Assembly (NCBI GenBank): GCA_963829585.1
Contig: CAWHJD010000012.1
Coordinates: 60,011 to 124,010, forward strand
DNA: 64,000 bases
Direction of reading: 5' to 3'
Origin: Sva-07 sp963829585
Lineage (GTDB): Bacteria; Actinomycetota; Acidimicrobiia; Acidimicrobiales; Ilumatobacteraceae
Part shown: positions 10,278-20,600 of the stretch, piece after piece
How positions within the stretch are numbered: position 1 is the stretch's first letter
Layout: every line of letters starts with the position of its first letter
Position numbers and translations under genes: made by a program
Notes under the pieces: model-generated
The model's input: only the letters and a program-made list of their open reading frames with translations
What the model was told of the DNA's origin: nothing
The model's database searches: none

Positions 10278-11478
10278 TCAGACGCCGGGGTGGTAGGCGG
10301 TTTCGGCGTGCATGGCCTGGTCGAGGCCGATCTGCTCTTCCTCGATCGTGGCACGGACACCGATGGTCTTCTTCAATGCCAGCATCAGCAGGAGCGTGAT
10401 GGGGAACGACCAGGCGATCGTGACGCCGTTGACCAACGCCTGCTCGAGCAGGAGCGAGGCATCGCCGCCGTAGAAGATGCCCTCGTCGAAGGCGCCGTCG
10501 AAGAACGTCGGGTTGGCGAAGAAGCCGATGAGGAGCGAGCCGACGAGCCCGCCGACGAAGTGCACGCCGACGACGTCGAGTGCGTCGTCGTAGCCGAACT
10601 TGTTCTTCAGGCGGATGGCGTAGCAGCAGATCACCCCGGCAGCGATCCCGATGAAGATCGGGGCGGGCCCGGACACGTATCCGGCGGCCGGCGTGATCGC
10701 CACGAGTCCGGCGACGATTCCGGATGCGGCGCCGAGGTTGGTCGGGTGACCGTCACGGATCCACTCGACGACGACCCATGCGAGCCCCGCTGCAGCAGCC
10801 GCGAGGAACGTGTTCATGAATGCCTGCGCCGCCTGACCGTTGGCTGCCAGCGCCGATCCGGCGTTGAACCCGAACCAGCCGAACCAGAGGATCCCGGTGC
10901 CGATCATGACGAGTGGCATCGAGTGCGGGGGGCTCGGCTCGGTGCGCCGCGCCCCGAGGACGAGAACGGCAGCGAGCGCGGCGATTCCGGCGTTGACGTG
11001 GATCGCCGTTCCGCCGGCGAAGTCGATGGAGCCACGCTGGCCGGCCCAGCCTCCGTACACCCACTTGAACACGGGCACGAACACGAGCACCACCCAGATC
11101 GGCACGAACACCGCCCAGGCGGCGAACTTCATCCGGTCGGCCACCGCGCCGGAGATGAGCGCCGGTGTGATCACGGCGAACATTCCGAGGAACGCGACGA
11201 TGGCGAGCGCTGGATCCGTCACCGGCGACGGTGATGTCCTTGAGGAAGAACGAGTCGAAGTCGCCGATGAAGTCGTTGTCGAACGGCGTCTGGGCCAACG
11301 AGTAACCGATCGCCACCCACACGATCGGGACGATGAGCAGACAGTAGAAGTTCATCATCAGCATGTTCAGCACGTTGCGGGTGCGATCCATGCCGCCGTA
11401 GAAGAACGCAAGGCCCGGCGTCATGAACAGCACCATGGCTGCCGAGACGAGGATCCAAGTCAAATCGCCGTTGTCCAT
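10278..11478 (-). CDS. amt: Ammonium transporter Amt (frameshifted)
   Basis: An integral membrane ammonium channel. The N-terminal frame from ATG 11478 (MDNGDLTWILVSAAMVLFM) contains PGLAFFYGGMDRTRNVLNML, the first Amt signature. The second frame contains AFLGMFAVITPALISGAVAD, FAGGTAIHVNAGIAALAA and LDVVGVHFVGGLVGSLLIGF with the pore histidines in HVN and VHFVGG. The frame changes near 11220, after KDITVAGDGS, so one base is inserted or lost; restored length is about 399 residues with eleven expected helices. It leads the operon with glnB 13 nt downstream. A likely GlnR box lies 53 nt upstream, as expected for nitrogen control. Confidence 0.93.
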
Positions 11479-11530
11479 TCGAGCTCCAGTTCTGTCGGTG
11501 AGATGGCGATCGACAATCTGGAGGCGCAGT

Positions 11531-11546
11531 GTTTCCGAGGTGTTTC
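11531..11546 (-). promoter_or_regulatory. Possible GlnR box upstream of amt
   Basis: Read on the minus strand the site is GAAAC-N6-GAAAC (plus strand GTTTC CGAGGT GTTTC). Actinobacterial GlnR binds paired half-sites of the form gTnAc-n6-GaAAc, and amtB is a classic target. The upstream half-site here is GAAAC rather than GTNAC, so the match is partial. It ends 53 nt before the amt start codon. Confidence 0.45.
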
Positions 11547-11612
11547 CGAACGAACTCGGCCTGGTGAACTCTCCCAGCCCAGTCGGGGGCCGTCCGACTA
11601 CGTTCGCGTTCC

Positions 11613-12402
11613 GTGGCGCGATCCGAACTGCCTCAGCCGGTGGTCGAGCCGCTCGCCGCGTGGCTGGCTGCGCACGACGAGGCGGCACCGGGCGTCGTGG
11701 AGGGGCTGTACGTCGTGGGCTCGATCGCACTGTCGGACTGGACGCCGCACAGCGACATCGACATCGTCGCTGTCGTTGCCGACCCGAGCGATCCGGACCT
11801 GGTCGGGGATCTCGAGGCAGCGCAGTCGGTCGTTCGGAACCGGATCGGGCCGTCGATCGACGGTCCGTACGTCGGGTGGGGTGATCTCGTCGTACCGGCG
11901 ATGGCCGTGCAGCGACCTTGGGTGCTCGACGGCGAGTACCACGTCGACGGCGAGTCGTTCGAGATCAACCCGGTCACGTGGTTCACGCTGGCGACCTACG
12001 GCATCGCGATCCGTGGTGATGCTCCGGGCGAGATCGGTGTGTCGCACGACATCGAGGAGCGACGCTCGTGGGTGGTCGGGAACCTCGACACCTACTGGCG
12101 TGGCGTCGGTGAGGCGCTCGCGGCCGGTCTCGAGGCCAGCGACGAGCCCGAGTTCGGCGGGGAGATACTCGAATGGGTGGCGCTCGGTGTCGCCCGGATG
12201 CTCTACACGTTCGAAACGGGCGACGTGACGTCGAAATCGGGAGCGGGTCGATGGGCGGCCGAGCGGATCCCCGACCACGCGCGAGCTCTTCACTCGGGCC
12301 GTCGAGGTTCGAGCCTCACGAGGGCCGGTCGCCCGTGACGTGCTGGCCCGCGCCGCCGACGTCACCCTCGAGATCGTCGACGCCGTCACCACCCCGCGAT
12401 GA
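11613..12402 (+). CDS. AadA-like nucleotidyltransferase (frameshifted near the C-terminus)
   Basis: The protein resembles aminoglycoside adenylyltransferases of the AadA/DUF4111 group. The nucleotidyltransferase motif VVGSIALSDWTPHSDIDIVA (GS then DxD, near residues 35-52) should bind metal and NTP. The C-terminal half (WVALGVARMLYTFETGDVTSKSGAG) matches the helical domain of that family. After about 12288 the good frame shifts to ELFTRAVEVRASRGPVARD and ends DAVTTPR at 12402, giving about 262 residues, the AadA length; the unshifted frame stops at 12338 with an atypical tail. Its stop codon lies in a GATGAGC palindrome. Resistance activity cannot be claimed from the sequence. Confidence 0.75.
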
Positions 12403-12438
12403 GCGAAGTGACCGGCTGTCGGTCGTCTCGCTCATCGC
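12396..12438. repeat. GATGAGC palindrome, copy 2
   Basis: Arms GCGATGAGCGA and TCGTCTCGCTCATCGC with inner GACCGG/TCGGTC pairing. The left arm supplies the TGA stop of the restored AadA-like gene (12400-12402). It lies 12 nt from the end of the convergent nitronate monooxygenase gene, so it may act as a two-way terminator. Confidence 0.8.
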
Positions 12439-12450
12439 GTGGTGGATTGG

Positions 12451-13398
12451 TCAGCGGGTGAGGCGGGTGATGGCGTCGTGGAACTCGGCGATGGTGTCGT
12501 TGATGATGTCGGCGACCGGGCGGACCGAGTCGATGCGACCGGCGACCTGGCCCGAGAGGGCGATCGCCGCGTTCATGTCGCCACCGAAGTACAGCGCCTG
12601 CGGATCACCGAAGTCGCCGAACACATTGTGCTCGGCGTTCACGAGTGCTTCGGTGCGCTCGGTGCGCAGCGCCCGCAGGGCAGGGGAGTGGCGCTGGTTG
12701 AGGAACAGCGTGTCGGTCTCGGCGGCGTCGATGATCGCCTGCTTCCAGTTCTGGTGCACAGGCGACTCGGCGGCCGACACCATCCGAGTCCCCATCTGCA
12801 CGCCTTCGGCACCGAGGGCGAACGCGGCCGCCATGGTGTAGCCGTCGGTGATGCCACCGGCCGCGATGATCGGCACGTCGACCTTGGATCGAACGAGCGG
12901 CAGCAGCACCATCGTCGCCACCGGCGTGGGGCTCTTGAAGCCGCCGCCCTCGCCGCCCTCGACCACGAGCCCGTCGACGCCGGCGTCGACCGCCTTGAGT
13001 GCGGCGGCGAGCGTGGGGACGACGTGGTACACGGTGAGGCCGGCCTCCTTCAGGATGCCGGTGTACTTCGTCGGGGAGCCGGCCGAGGTGGTGACGAACT
13101 TGATGCCCTGGTCGATGACGAACTCGGCGATCGCAGGATCGCGCACGAAGGCCTGGGCGATGTTGACGCCGAAGGGACGGTCGGTCAGATCGCGCATCTT
13201 GCGGATCTCGTCCTTCACCGCGTCGAGTTCTCCCGACGACGTTTCGATGATTCCGCACGCGCCCGCCCGCGACACGGCAGAGGCCAGCTGCGAGCGGGCG
13301 ATCCACCCCATGGGCGCCTGCACGATCGGAATGTCGACGCCGAGGTCGCGGCTCACGCGGTTGTCGAACACGGAGGGGAGTGGCAGCGACGATGTCAT
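12451..13398 (-). CDS. Nitronate monooxygenase (2-nitropropane dioxygenase family)
   Basis: A 315-residue TIM-barrel FMN flavoprotein that oxidises alkyl nitronates or related compounds. It shows the N-terminal GVDIPIVQAPMGWIARSQLA, a phosphate-binding loop near GIKFVTTSAGSPTKY, VDGLVVEGGEGGGF and VPIIAAGGITDGYTMAAAFALGAEGVQMGTR, the FMN-phosphate site. The frame is open well upstream, but MTSSLPLPSVFDNRV at 13398 is where similarity begins. The frame is intact. Many proteins in this family are annotated as enoyl reductases or IMP dehydrogenase-like, so the substrate is uncertain. It is convergent with the AadA-like gene. Confidence 0.85.
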   Translation of the reverse strand: MTSSLPLPSVFDNRVSRDLGVDIPIVQAPMGWIARSQLASAVSRAGACGIIETSSGELDAVKDEIRKMRDLTDRPFGVNIAQAFVRDPAIAEFVIDQGIKFVTTSAGSPTKYTGILKEAGLTVYHVVPTLAAALKAVDAGVDGLVVEGGEGGGFKSPTPVATMVLLPLVRSKVDVPIIAAGGITDGYTMAAAFALGAEGVQMGTRMVSAAESPVHQNWKQAIIDAAETDTLFLNQRHSPALRALRTERTEALVNAEHNVFGDFGDPQALYFGGDMNAAIALSGQVAGRIDSVRPVADIINDTIAEFHDAITRLTR

Positions 13399-13442
13399 CG
13401 CGCCATCTTGGCGATCAGGTCGTCGCCCCGAGGAACCGGACG

Positions 13443-14234
13443 TCAGCCGATGACGAGCGGGAAGCGTGGGTCGCCGTCGAGTGGGCCGCCCGGCACGAGC
13501 CCGTTCGGTTCGTACGGCGGCGAGGTGGTCCACGGGCGGACACCGAAACGAGCGTCGTCGCCGAGCCATCGCAGGCTGACCGCACGGCGACGTGTCGAGA
13601 GAGCGTTGCCCGGTGCGCCGTGCAGTGTGCGGAAGTGGAACGCGAGCACGTCGCCCGGCTCGACGTCCCAGCCGAGCACGTCGTGGCCGTCGAGCAGTTC
13701 GGCCTCGGACGGCAGCAGCTCGAAGCGGTCGTCGGCGGCGCCGTACGGCGTGTGGTCGATGAACTTGCGCGGGACGAAGCGGCGACCCCACAGATGCGAC
13801 CCGGCGATGAACTGGAGCCCCGACGTCGCCGGCACCGGGTCGAGGGCGATCCACATGCTGACGTTCTGCATGCCGTCGATGCCGTAGTACGGATCGTCGT
13901 GGTGCCAGGGTGTCTCCTCCGACGCTCCGGGTTCCTTCACCAGGACGTGCTCGTGGAAGAACCGCACGGTCGCCGAGTCCATCAACCGGCCGGCGATGTC
14001 AGCGAGCCCGCTCTCGAACACGACGCGCCGGTACTGCTCGACCTGGGGCCAGGTGACGTAGTCGCTCCAGAAGCCGACCGCCTCGTCCGGGCTCGTGTAC
14101 CAGTGCGACCACGCGCTCGGATGGGTGCGGTTGTACTCGACGCCTTCGGCCAAGAGCTCGAGCCACCTGGCATCGACGACGTTGCGCAGCACGGTGGCAC
14201 CGTCACGCTGGAATTGCCCGATGTGGTCGGTCAC
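13443..14234 (-). CDS. Phytanoyl-CoA dioxygenase (PhyH) family protein
   Basis: A 263-residue Fe(II)/2-oxoglutarate oxygenase. The iron ligands are visible as HHDD in ETPWHHDDPYYGIDGMQN (HxD pair) and the distal His in FHFRTLHGAPGN; the nearby RRRAVSLRW provides the arginine expected to bind 2-oxoglutarate. Start GTG 14234 (VTDHIGQFQRDG) is preferred because GGGAAG lies about 9 nt upstream. A second GTG at 14258 would add eight residues and leave only 18 nt to the divergent aldo/keto reductase start. Phytanoyl-CoA itself need not be the substrate, since the family also acts on small secondary metabolites. Confidence 0.85.
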   Translation of the reverse strand: MTDHIGQFQRDGATVLRNVVDARWLELLAEGVEYNRTHPSAWSHWYTSPDEAVGFWSDYVTWPQVEQYRRVVFESGLADIAGRLMDSATVRFFHEHVLVKEPGASEETPWHHDDPYYGIDGMQNVSMWIALDPVPATSGLQFIAGSHLWGRRFVPRKFIDHTPYGAADDRFELLPSEAELLDGHDVLGWDVEPGDVLAFHFRTLHGAPGNALSTRRRAVSLRWLGDDARFGVRPWTTSPPYEPNGLVPGGPLDGDPRFPLVIG

Positions 14235-14276
14235 CCGGTGATCTTCCCAGATCGGCACGTCACTAGCGTCGTCGTC

Positions 14277-15161
14277 ATGACCTCGCTGCCCACCTCACCG
14301 TTCGGCTCGACCGGACACGATTCGACCCGAGTGATCTTCGGGGCGGCCGCCCTCGGCGGCATGAGCCAGGAACGCGCCGACGTCACGATGGCGAAGGTGA
14401 GCGAGTGGGGGATCAACCACATCGACACCGCCGCGTCGTACGGGGCGGCGGAGGACCGTTTGCAGCCGTGGCTCGCCGAGCATCGCGACGAGGTGTTCCT
14501 CGCGACGAAGACCGGCGAACGCGGCGGCGCGGCGGCCCGAGCCGAGCTCGAACGGTCACTCGAGCGGATGGCGGTCGGCCGCGTCGACCTGATCCAACTC
14601 CACAACCTCGTCGAACCCGACGAGTGGGAGGCTGCGTTCGCCGCGGGTGGCGCGGTGGAAGCGCTGGCCGCTGCTCGCGAGGAAGGCCTCGTCGACCACA
14701 TCGGCGTCACGGGCCACGGCTTGCGCATCGCCGGGATGCACCTTCGCAGCCTCGAACGATTCGACTTCGCGTCGGTGCTGCTCCCGGTGAACTTCGTCCT
14801 GCTCGACAATCCCGGCTATCGATCCGACGTCGACGAGCTGCTCGGCGTGTGTGCCGAACGTGGTGTCGCGGTGCAGACGATCAAGTCGATCGCCCGCTGC
14901 CGGTGGTCCGACGCGCTCTCGCCGCACTTCAGCTGGTACGAACCGCTCACCGATCCCGCCGCGATCGGTCGGGCGGTGCGGTTCGTGCTGTCGAATCCGC
15001 AGATGTTCCTCAACACGACGAGCGACGCCCGGCTGCTGCCGATGGTCGTCGAGGCTGCGAGTGGCGATCTGTCCCGCCCGACCGACGACGAGATGCGTGC
15101 CGACGTCGACGAGCAGGGCATCACCCCGCTGTTCGACGGCGGCGCGCTCGAACGGATCTGA
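14277..15161 (+). CDS. Aldo/keto reductase family protein
   Basis: A 294-residue NADPH-type reductase barrel. Marks include VIFGAAALGGMSQERAD, the conserved NHIDTAASYGAAEDRLQPWL with the catalytic Asp and Tyr, FLATKTGER with the catalytic Lys, and RVDLIQLHNL with the His-containing motif. The C-terminal half (VAVQTIKSIAR, RFVLSNPQMFLNTTSDARLL) resembles the cluster that includes YhdN and related oxidoreductases. The start at ATG 14277 follows the divergent PhyH gene closely. It ends 18 nt before the convergent FtsH-like gene. Substrate unknown. Confidence 0.85.
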   Translation: MTSLPTSPFGSTGHDSTRVIFGAAALGGMSQERADVTMAKVSEWGINHIDTAASYGAAEDRLQPWLAEHRDEVFLATKTGERGGAAARAELERSLERMAVGRVDLIQLHNLVEPDEWEAAFAAGGAVEALAAAREEGLVDHIGVTGHGLRIAGMHLRSLERFDFASVLLPVNFVLLDNPGYRSDVDELLGVCAERGVAVQTIKSIARCRWSDALSPHFSWYEPLTDPAAIGRAVRFVLSNPQMFLNTTSDARLLPMVVEAASGDLSRPTDDEMRADVDEQGITPLFDGGALERI

Positions 15162-15179
15162 TCGCAGCGTCGGCGGACG

Positions 15180-16992
15180 TCACGTTTGACCCGGCACCGT
15201 TGGATGCAGGTGGCGGTCGGCGGGGGCGATGCGGACGGGGCCACGGCGCTCGGTGACGTCGGTGTACTCGGCCACGATCGCCTTGATCTGGTCGCCCTCG
15301 AGTTCGTCGCTCTCGCACAGCCCGTCGGCGATGCGCAGCAGGGCCTCGCGATACTTCGACGTCATCAGCGCGGCACGCTCGGCGCCCTCGGTCAGCAACG
15401 CCTCGGCGGCTTCGCGGCTCCGCTCGTCCGACAACACCTTGGCCACGAGGTTCGCGGCCGTGGGGATCGCCGCTGCTTCGAGGCTCAGCAGGCCGGGCCC
15501 GTTCCCGAGCTGACCGACGAGCTGCGAGGCGATGCTCGTCGCCACCGTGAGGTCGGACGAGATGCCGCTCGACGCCTCGCCGTACTCCTGGAGTTCGGCG
15601 GCCCGACCGGCCAGCGCCACACAGATCAGGTCGCGAGCGTCGCTCGGTGTCTTGAGGAACCGTTCCTCCACGTCACCGTGGGCAACGAGGCCCAGCGCCG
15701 AGGAGCGGCGCAGGATCGACGCCATCTTCACGTCACGACGCGTGAGAATCGCAGTGAGCGCATGGCCTGCCTCGTGGATCGCGATGCGACGACGCTCGTC
15801 GGGGTGGTAGCCCATCTCGTGGGCAACTCCCACCTCGGTCACGAGCTGCGCCTGCAGCACGTCGGTCACGTTCATCGAGGTGCGGCTGTACCGCAACGCG
15901 ATGATCAGTGCCTCGTCGAGGAGCTTCTCGATCTTCACCGGGGTGTAACCGGCCGAGAGGTCGGCGATCAACGCAGGGGTGACCTGCGGGCTCGTGGTTC
16001 TTCTTGTTCAGGTAGTACTGAGCGATCTCCAGGCGGTCGGCCCGAGGCGGCAGATTGAAGCCGATGATGCGATCGAAGCGACCGGGGCGGAGCAGCGCCG
16101 GGTCGAGGTCGGCGGCGCGGTTGGTGGAGGCGACGATGAGGATGTTGGCCTCGCTGCGCGAGGGGCGCGGGCGTCGCTTGTCGGCCGGCAGGAAGCTGTT
16201 GAACCAGTCGATGAAGCTCGCCTTGAACTTCTGGCGGCCGGTCGGGAGGTCGAAGCTCTGCATCTGCACCAGCAGCTCGTTGACCACGCCGACGATGCCC
16301 TCGCGCATCGATCCGCTGTTCATGCCGCTGCGGGCACCACCGATGGCGTCGAACTCCTCGATGTAGCCGATCGCGCCGCCCTCGTCACGTGCGGCCTTGC
16401 GCAGCGCCTTGAAGAACGAGCGGATCTTCTTGTTCGTCTGGCCGTAGTACATCGACTGGAACTCGCTCGCCGACACGAACAGGAACGGCACGCCGGCCTC
16501 GGCGGCCATCGCCTTGGCGAGGTACGTCTTGCCGGTGCCCGGGGGGCCTTCGAACAACACGCCGCGTCGGGCGTTGCCGCCCATCTCCCGCTGGAAGGTT
16601 TCCGACGCGAGGAACAGGTTCATGCTGTCGATCGCTTCGCGCTTGGTCTGGTCGGCACCCACCACGTCGTCGAGGCGGATGTTCGAGTCCGACGCCCGCA
16701 GCAACGTGTGCGGCGACTTTCCCGCGGTGAGGAACGGGATGAAGATGACCGTGCCGAGGATCACGATGAGACCGAGCGCGATGATGATCTCGGGGTTGCC
16801 CATCAGCCAGCCGGGGATGCCGAGACGGATCGGGTTGTCGTTCACGAGTCGCCACATGAGGTACGCGAACACCGTGGCGAGGAGCACCAGTGTCTTGCGG
16901 AGCCGCTTCTGACGGGTCCGTTCGCGGTTGGCGTTGGCGTCGATGTCCTTGCCGCTCAACATCTCGCCGGTGCTCAGTCGTGCCAGTTCCAT
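15180..16992 (-). CDS. FtsH-like membrane AAA+ zinc metalloprotease with altered Walker B (frameshifted)
   Basis: The layout is that of FtsH: two N-terminal membrane segments (TLVLLATVFAYLMW and IIIALGLIVILGTVIFIPFL), an AAA+ ATPase, then a zinc protease with IHEAGHALTAILTRR near residue 405. The Walker A is FEGPPGTGKTYLAKAMAAE. The Walker B reads AIGYIEEFDAIGG, with Glu where FtsH has Asp (normally FIDEIDAVG), so ATP hydrolysis may differ. SRH and sensor residues are present in LLRPGRFDRIIGFNLP. A one-base indel near 15990, between YYLNKKNHEP and ALIADLSAGYTP, splits the gene; restored length is about 603. ATG 16992 has AGGGGA upstream. It is likely a divergent paralogue rather than the housekeeping FtsH. 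Confidence 0.85.
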
Positions 16993-17173
16993 CCGGTTCC
17001 CCTGTCTGCTGTGACGCCGCTGCGATGCCGCTCGGGAGGCTGCGATCGACGTCTCGTTGGTACTCACCGAACGTAGCCCGACCGCACGGACAGTGGTCAA
17101 GGTCTGCCGGTCAAGGCTTGGTCAAGATCGTGTGTGGTCGCTCGGCCCCACGCGTGCGATCTAAGGTCGCCGC

Positions 17174-17626
17174 ATGATCGCCGCCTACCGGGAGACCGGT
17201 TACAACGTCATGCTCTTCCTCCACATCGTCACGGCGCTGGTTGCGTTCGCCCCGGCCTTCGTGCACCCGCTGCTGGCCGGCCAGACCAAGGCGCTCGACG
17301 CCGACAATCGCGGCAAGGTGATCGGCATGATGGCCGGAAACGGTCGACGGATCTATGCCCCGGCACTGATCCTCACCGGCCTGTTCGGCTTCGCGATGCA
17401 GGGCATGTCCGATGGTGTCATCGAGTTCAGCCAGACGTGGTTCTGGTTGGCGCTCGTGCTGTGGCTGGCGATGAACGGTGTGCTGCACGGAATGCTGCTG
17501 CCCGCCGAGCGTGCGGTTGCCGGTGGCGACGAGACGGCGGCGAAGAAGGTCGACACCGGGGGCATCATCCTCACGGTGATGCTGGCCGTCATGGTGTACC
17601 TGATGGTCTTCAAGCCGGGGTTCTAG
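17174..17626 (+). CDS. Small integral membrane protein, DUF2269-like
   Basis: A 150-residue protein with four predicted membrane helices: MLFLHIVTALVAFAPAFVHP, YAPALILTGLFGFAMQ, WFWLALVLWLAMNGVLHGML and GGIILTVMLAVMVYLMVFK. A conserved-looking His occurs in helix 1. The pattern matches predicted integral membrane proteins of the DUF2269/CopD-like kind, but the function is unknown. It is divergent from the FtsH-like gene across 181 nt and precedes kgd by 41 nt in the same direction. Confidence 0.7.
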   Translation: MIAAYRETGYNVMLFLHIVTALVAFAPAFVHPLLAGQTKALDADNRGKVIGMMAGNGRRIYAPALILTGLFGFAMQGMSDGVIEFSQTWFWLALVLWLAMNGVLHGMLLPAERAVAGGDETAAKKVDTGGIILTVMLAVMVYLMVFKPGF

Positions 17627-17667
17627 AACACCGGCCGCCGACGGGGCCCGGCGGTACGCTGGCGCCC

Positions 17668-20600
17668 GTGGCAGCACCAGATGGTCAGGGGTCGGGTTCA
17701 GGTTTCGGGGCGAACTCGTGGCTCGTCGAGGAGATGTACGAGCAGTTCGTCGCTGATCCCGCATCCGTGAGCGAGTCGTGGAGGGAGTTCTTCGCCGACT
17801 ACCAGTCGCAGGCGCCGAGCGTCGCCGCAGCTGCCGCGGTGTCGACGCAGGTGCAGGCAGTCGTCGAGTCGTACCGGGGGCCGTCCGACGTCGCGATTCC
17901 CGCAGCGACCAACGGCAACGGTTCCACCCCCGCACCGACCGCGGTCCCGACGCCGACCCCGAATGCGACGGCTTCCCCGGCGAGCACCGCCCCGGCGAGC
18001 CCGCCCGGCGACCGCCGACGACGGCGACTGCGACCGAGGACGAACCCGGCAAGCCCATCCGTGGGGCCGGAGCCGCGATCGCTGCGAACATGGAGCGCAG
18101 CCTCACGGTGCCGACGGCCACCAGCTTCCGCAACGTGCCGGCCAAGTTGCTCGAGGTGAACCGCAAGGTCGTCAACGGATACCGGGCGCGCACCGGCCAG
18201 ACCAAGATCAGCTTCACCCACCTCATCGGCTATGCCGTCGTGCGCGCGATCGCCGATCAGGTGCCGGCGATGAAGAACACGTACGCCGAGGGCGCCGACG
18301 GCAAGCCGCGCCTCGTCGTCAACGAGCACGTCGACATGGGCCTCGCCGTCGACGTGCAGAAGTCCGATGGCAGCCGCACACTCGTCGTTCCGGTGTTGCG
18401 CAAGGCCGACACCCTCGACTTCGCCGGCTTCCTCGCGGCGTACGAGGAGATCATCCGCAAGGTCAAGACGAACAAGCTGACCGTCGAGGACTTCGTGGGT
18501 GCGAACGTCAGCCTCACCAACCCGGGCACCATCGGCACCGTGCAGTCCGTGCCGCGGCTCATGCCCGGCCAGGCCGTCATCGTCGGCGTCGGCAGCATCG
18601 ACTACCCGGCAGAGTTCGAAGGCGCCGACCGGTCGAACCTCAGCTCGATCGGTGTCAGCAAGGTCGTCACCGTCACGAGCACCTACGACCACCGGATCAT
18701 CCAGGGCGCCGAGTCGGGCATGTTCCTCAAGCACGTCCACGAACTGCTCCTCGGCGAGCACGACTTCTACGAGGACATCTTCCACTCGCTCGGCATGCCC
18801 TACGAGGCAGTCAGGTGGCGGCCCGACACCAATCCGATCGACCGTGAAGAAGCGATGCTCGTCAAGCAGATGGCGGTCGCCAAGCTGATCCGGGTGCACC
18901 GCGTGCGGGGCCACCTGATCGCCGACCTCGATCCACTGCGCTGGAAGGAACCGGCGACGCCCCGCGAGCTCGACCCCGCCACCTACGGTCTGACCATCTG
19001 GGATCTCGACCGCGAGTTCCTCACCGACGGCGTCGGCGGCGTGGCGAAGATGCGCCTCGGCGACCTGCTCGGCGTGCTGCGTGACGCGTACTGCCGCACG
19101 ATCGGCGTCGAGTACATGCACATCCAGAACACCGACGAACAGCAGTGGATCCAGGAGAAGTTCGAGGGTCCCCAGGCACCGACGTCGAAGGCACAACAGG
19201 ACAGGATCCTCGAGCGCCTGAACGCCGCCGAGTCGTTCGAGAAGTTCCTCGCCACGAAGTACGTGGGCACGAAGCGGTTCGGCATCGAGGGCGCCGAGTC
19301 CGCCATTCCGGTGCTCGATTCGGTCCTCTCGAATGCCGCCGACGCCGGCTTCGACGGCGCCGTGCTGGGCATGGCGCACCGCGGCCGCCTCAACGTGCTC
19401 TCGAACATCATGGGCAAGAGCTACGAGGCGATCTTCTCCGAGTTCGAGGGCCACATCGATCCTTCCTCGGTGCAGGGTTCCGGTGACGTCAAGTACCACC
19501 TCGGCATGAAGGGCAAGTACGTCAGCCCCTCGGGAGCCGACGTCGCGATCGAACTCGCCGCCAACCCCAGCCACCTCGAAACGGTCGGGCCGATCGTCAT
19601 GGGCATGGTCCGCTCGATGCAGGATCAGATCGAACCGGCCGGTTCGTTCAGCGTGCTCCCACTGCTGATCCACGGCGACGCCGCATTCGCCGGCCAGGGT
19701 GTCGTGGCCGAGTCGCTCGCCATGAGCGACATCGGCGGCTACCGCATCGGCGGCACGATCCACCTGATCATCAACAACCAGATCGGGTTCACGACCGCAC
19801 CGCAGTACGCACGGTCGTCGCTGTACTGCTCCGACGTCGCCAAGACGATCCAGGCGCCGATCTTCCACGTCAACGGTGACGACCCCGAGGCATGCGTCCA
19901 CGTGGCCGAGTTGGCATGGGAGTACCGCCAGCGGTTCCACAAGGACGTCGTGATCGACATGGTGTGTTACCGCCGCCACGGCCACAACGAGGGTGACGAT
20001 CCGAGCTACACCCAGCCGCTGATGTACAAGGCGATCTCCGAGCGCCGCAGCGTGCGCAAGCTGTACGTCGAGACCCTGGTCCGCCGTGGCGACATCACCG
20101 TGGAGGAGGCCGAGGAGGCGCTCGCCGACTACCAGGGCAAGCTGCAGGTCGCGCTCGACGAGACCCGCTCGCAGGCGCCGGCCGCGATCACCGTGCCCAA
20201 GCCGCCACGACCGTTGGGAGTGCTGCCGCACATCGCCACAGGTGTCGACCGGGCGACGCTCGACCGGATCTTCGCCAAGCTGACCGACTATCCGGAGGGG
20301 TTCACGATCCATCCGAAGCTCGGCCGCCAGTTCGAGGTCCGTGCCGGTATCTACGCCGAGGGCGAGGTCGACTGGGCGACCGCCGAAGCGCTCGCTGTCG
20401 GGTCCCTCGTGCTGGAAGGTCATCCGGTTCGCCTGGCCGGGCAGGATTCGCGTCGCGGTACGTTCAGCCAGCGACACGCGGCACTGATCGACTTCGAGAC
20501 GGGGGAACCGTGGATTCCGCTCGACGACCTCGACACCGAGGCCCACTTCTGGGTGTTCGACTCGCTGCTGTCGGAGTACGCCGCCCTCGGCTTCGAATAC

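Noticed and set aside
11613..12402. Calling the AadA-like gene a functional streptomycin resistance gene
   Set aside because: Only the nucleotidyltransferase fold is visible; substrate residues cannot be judged and the gene is frameshifted.
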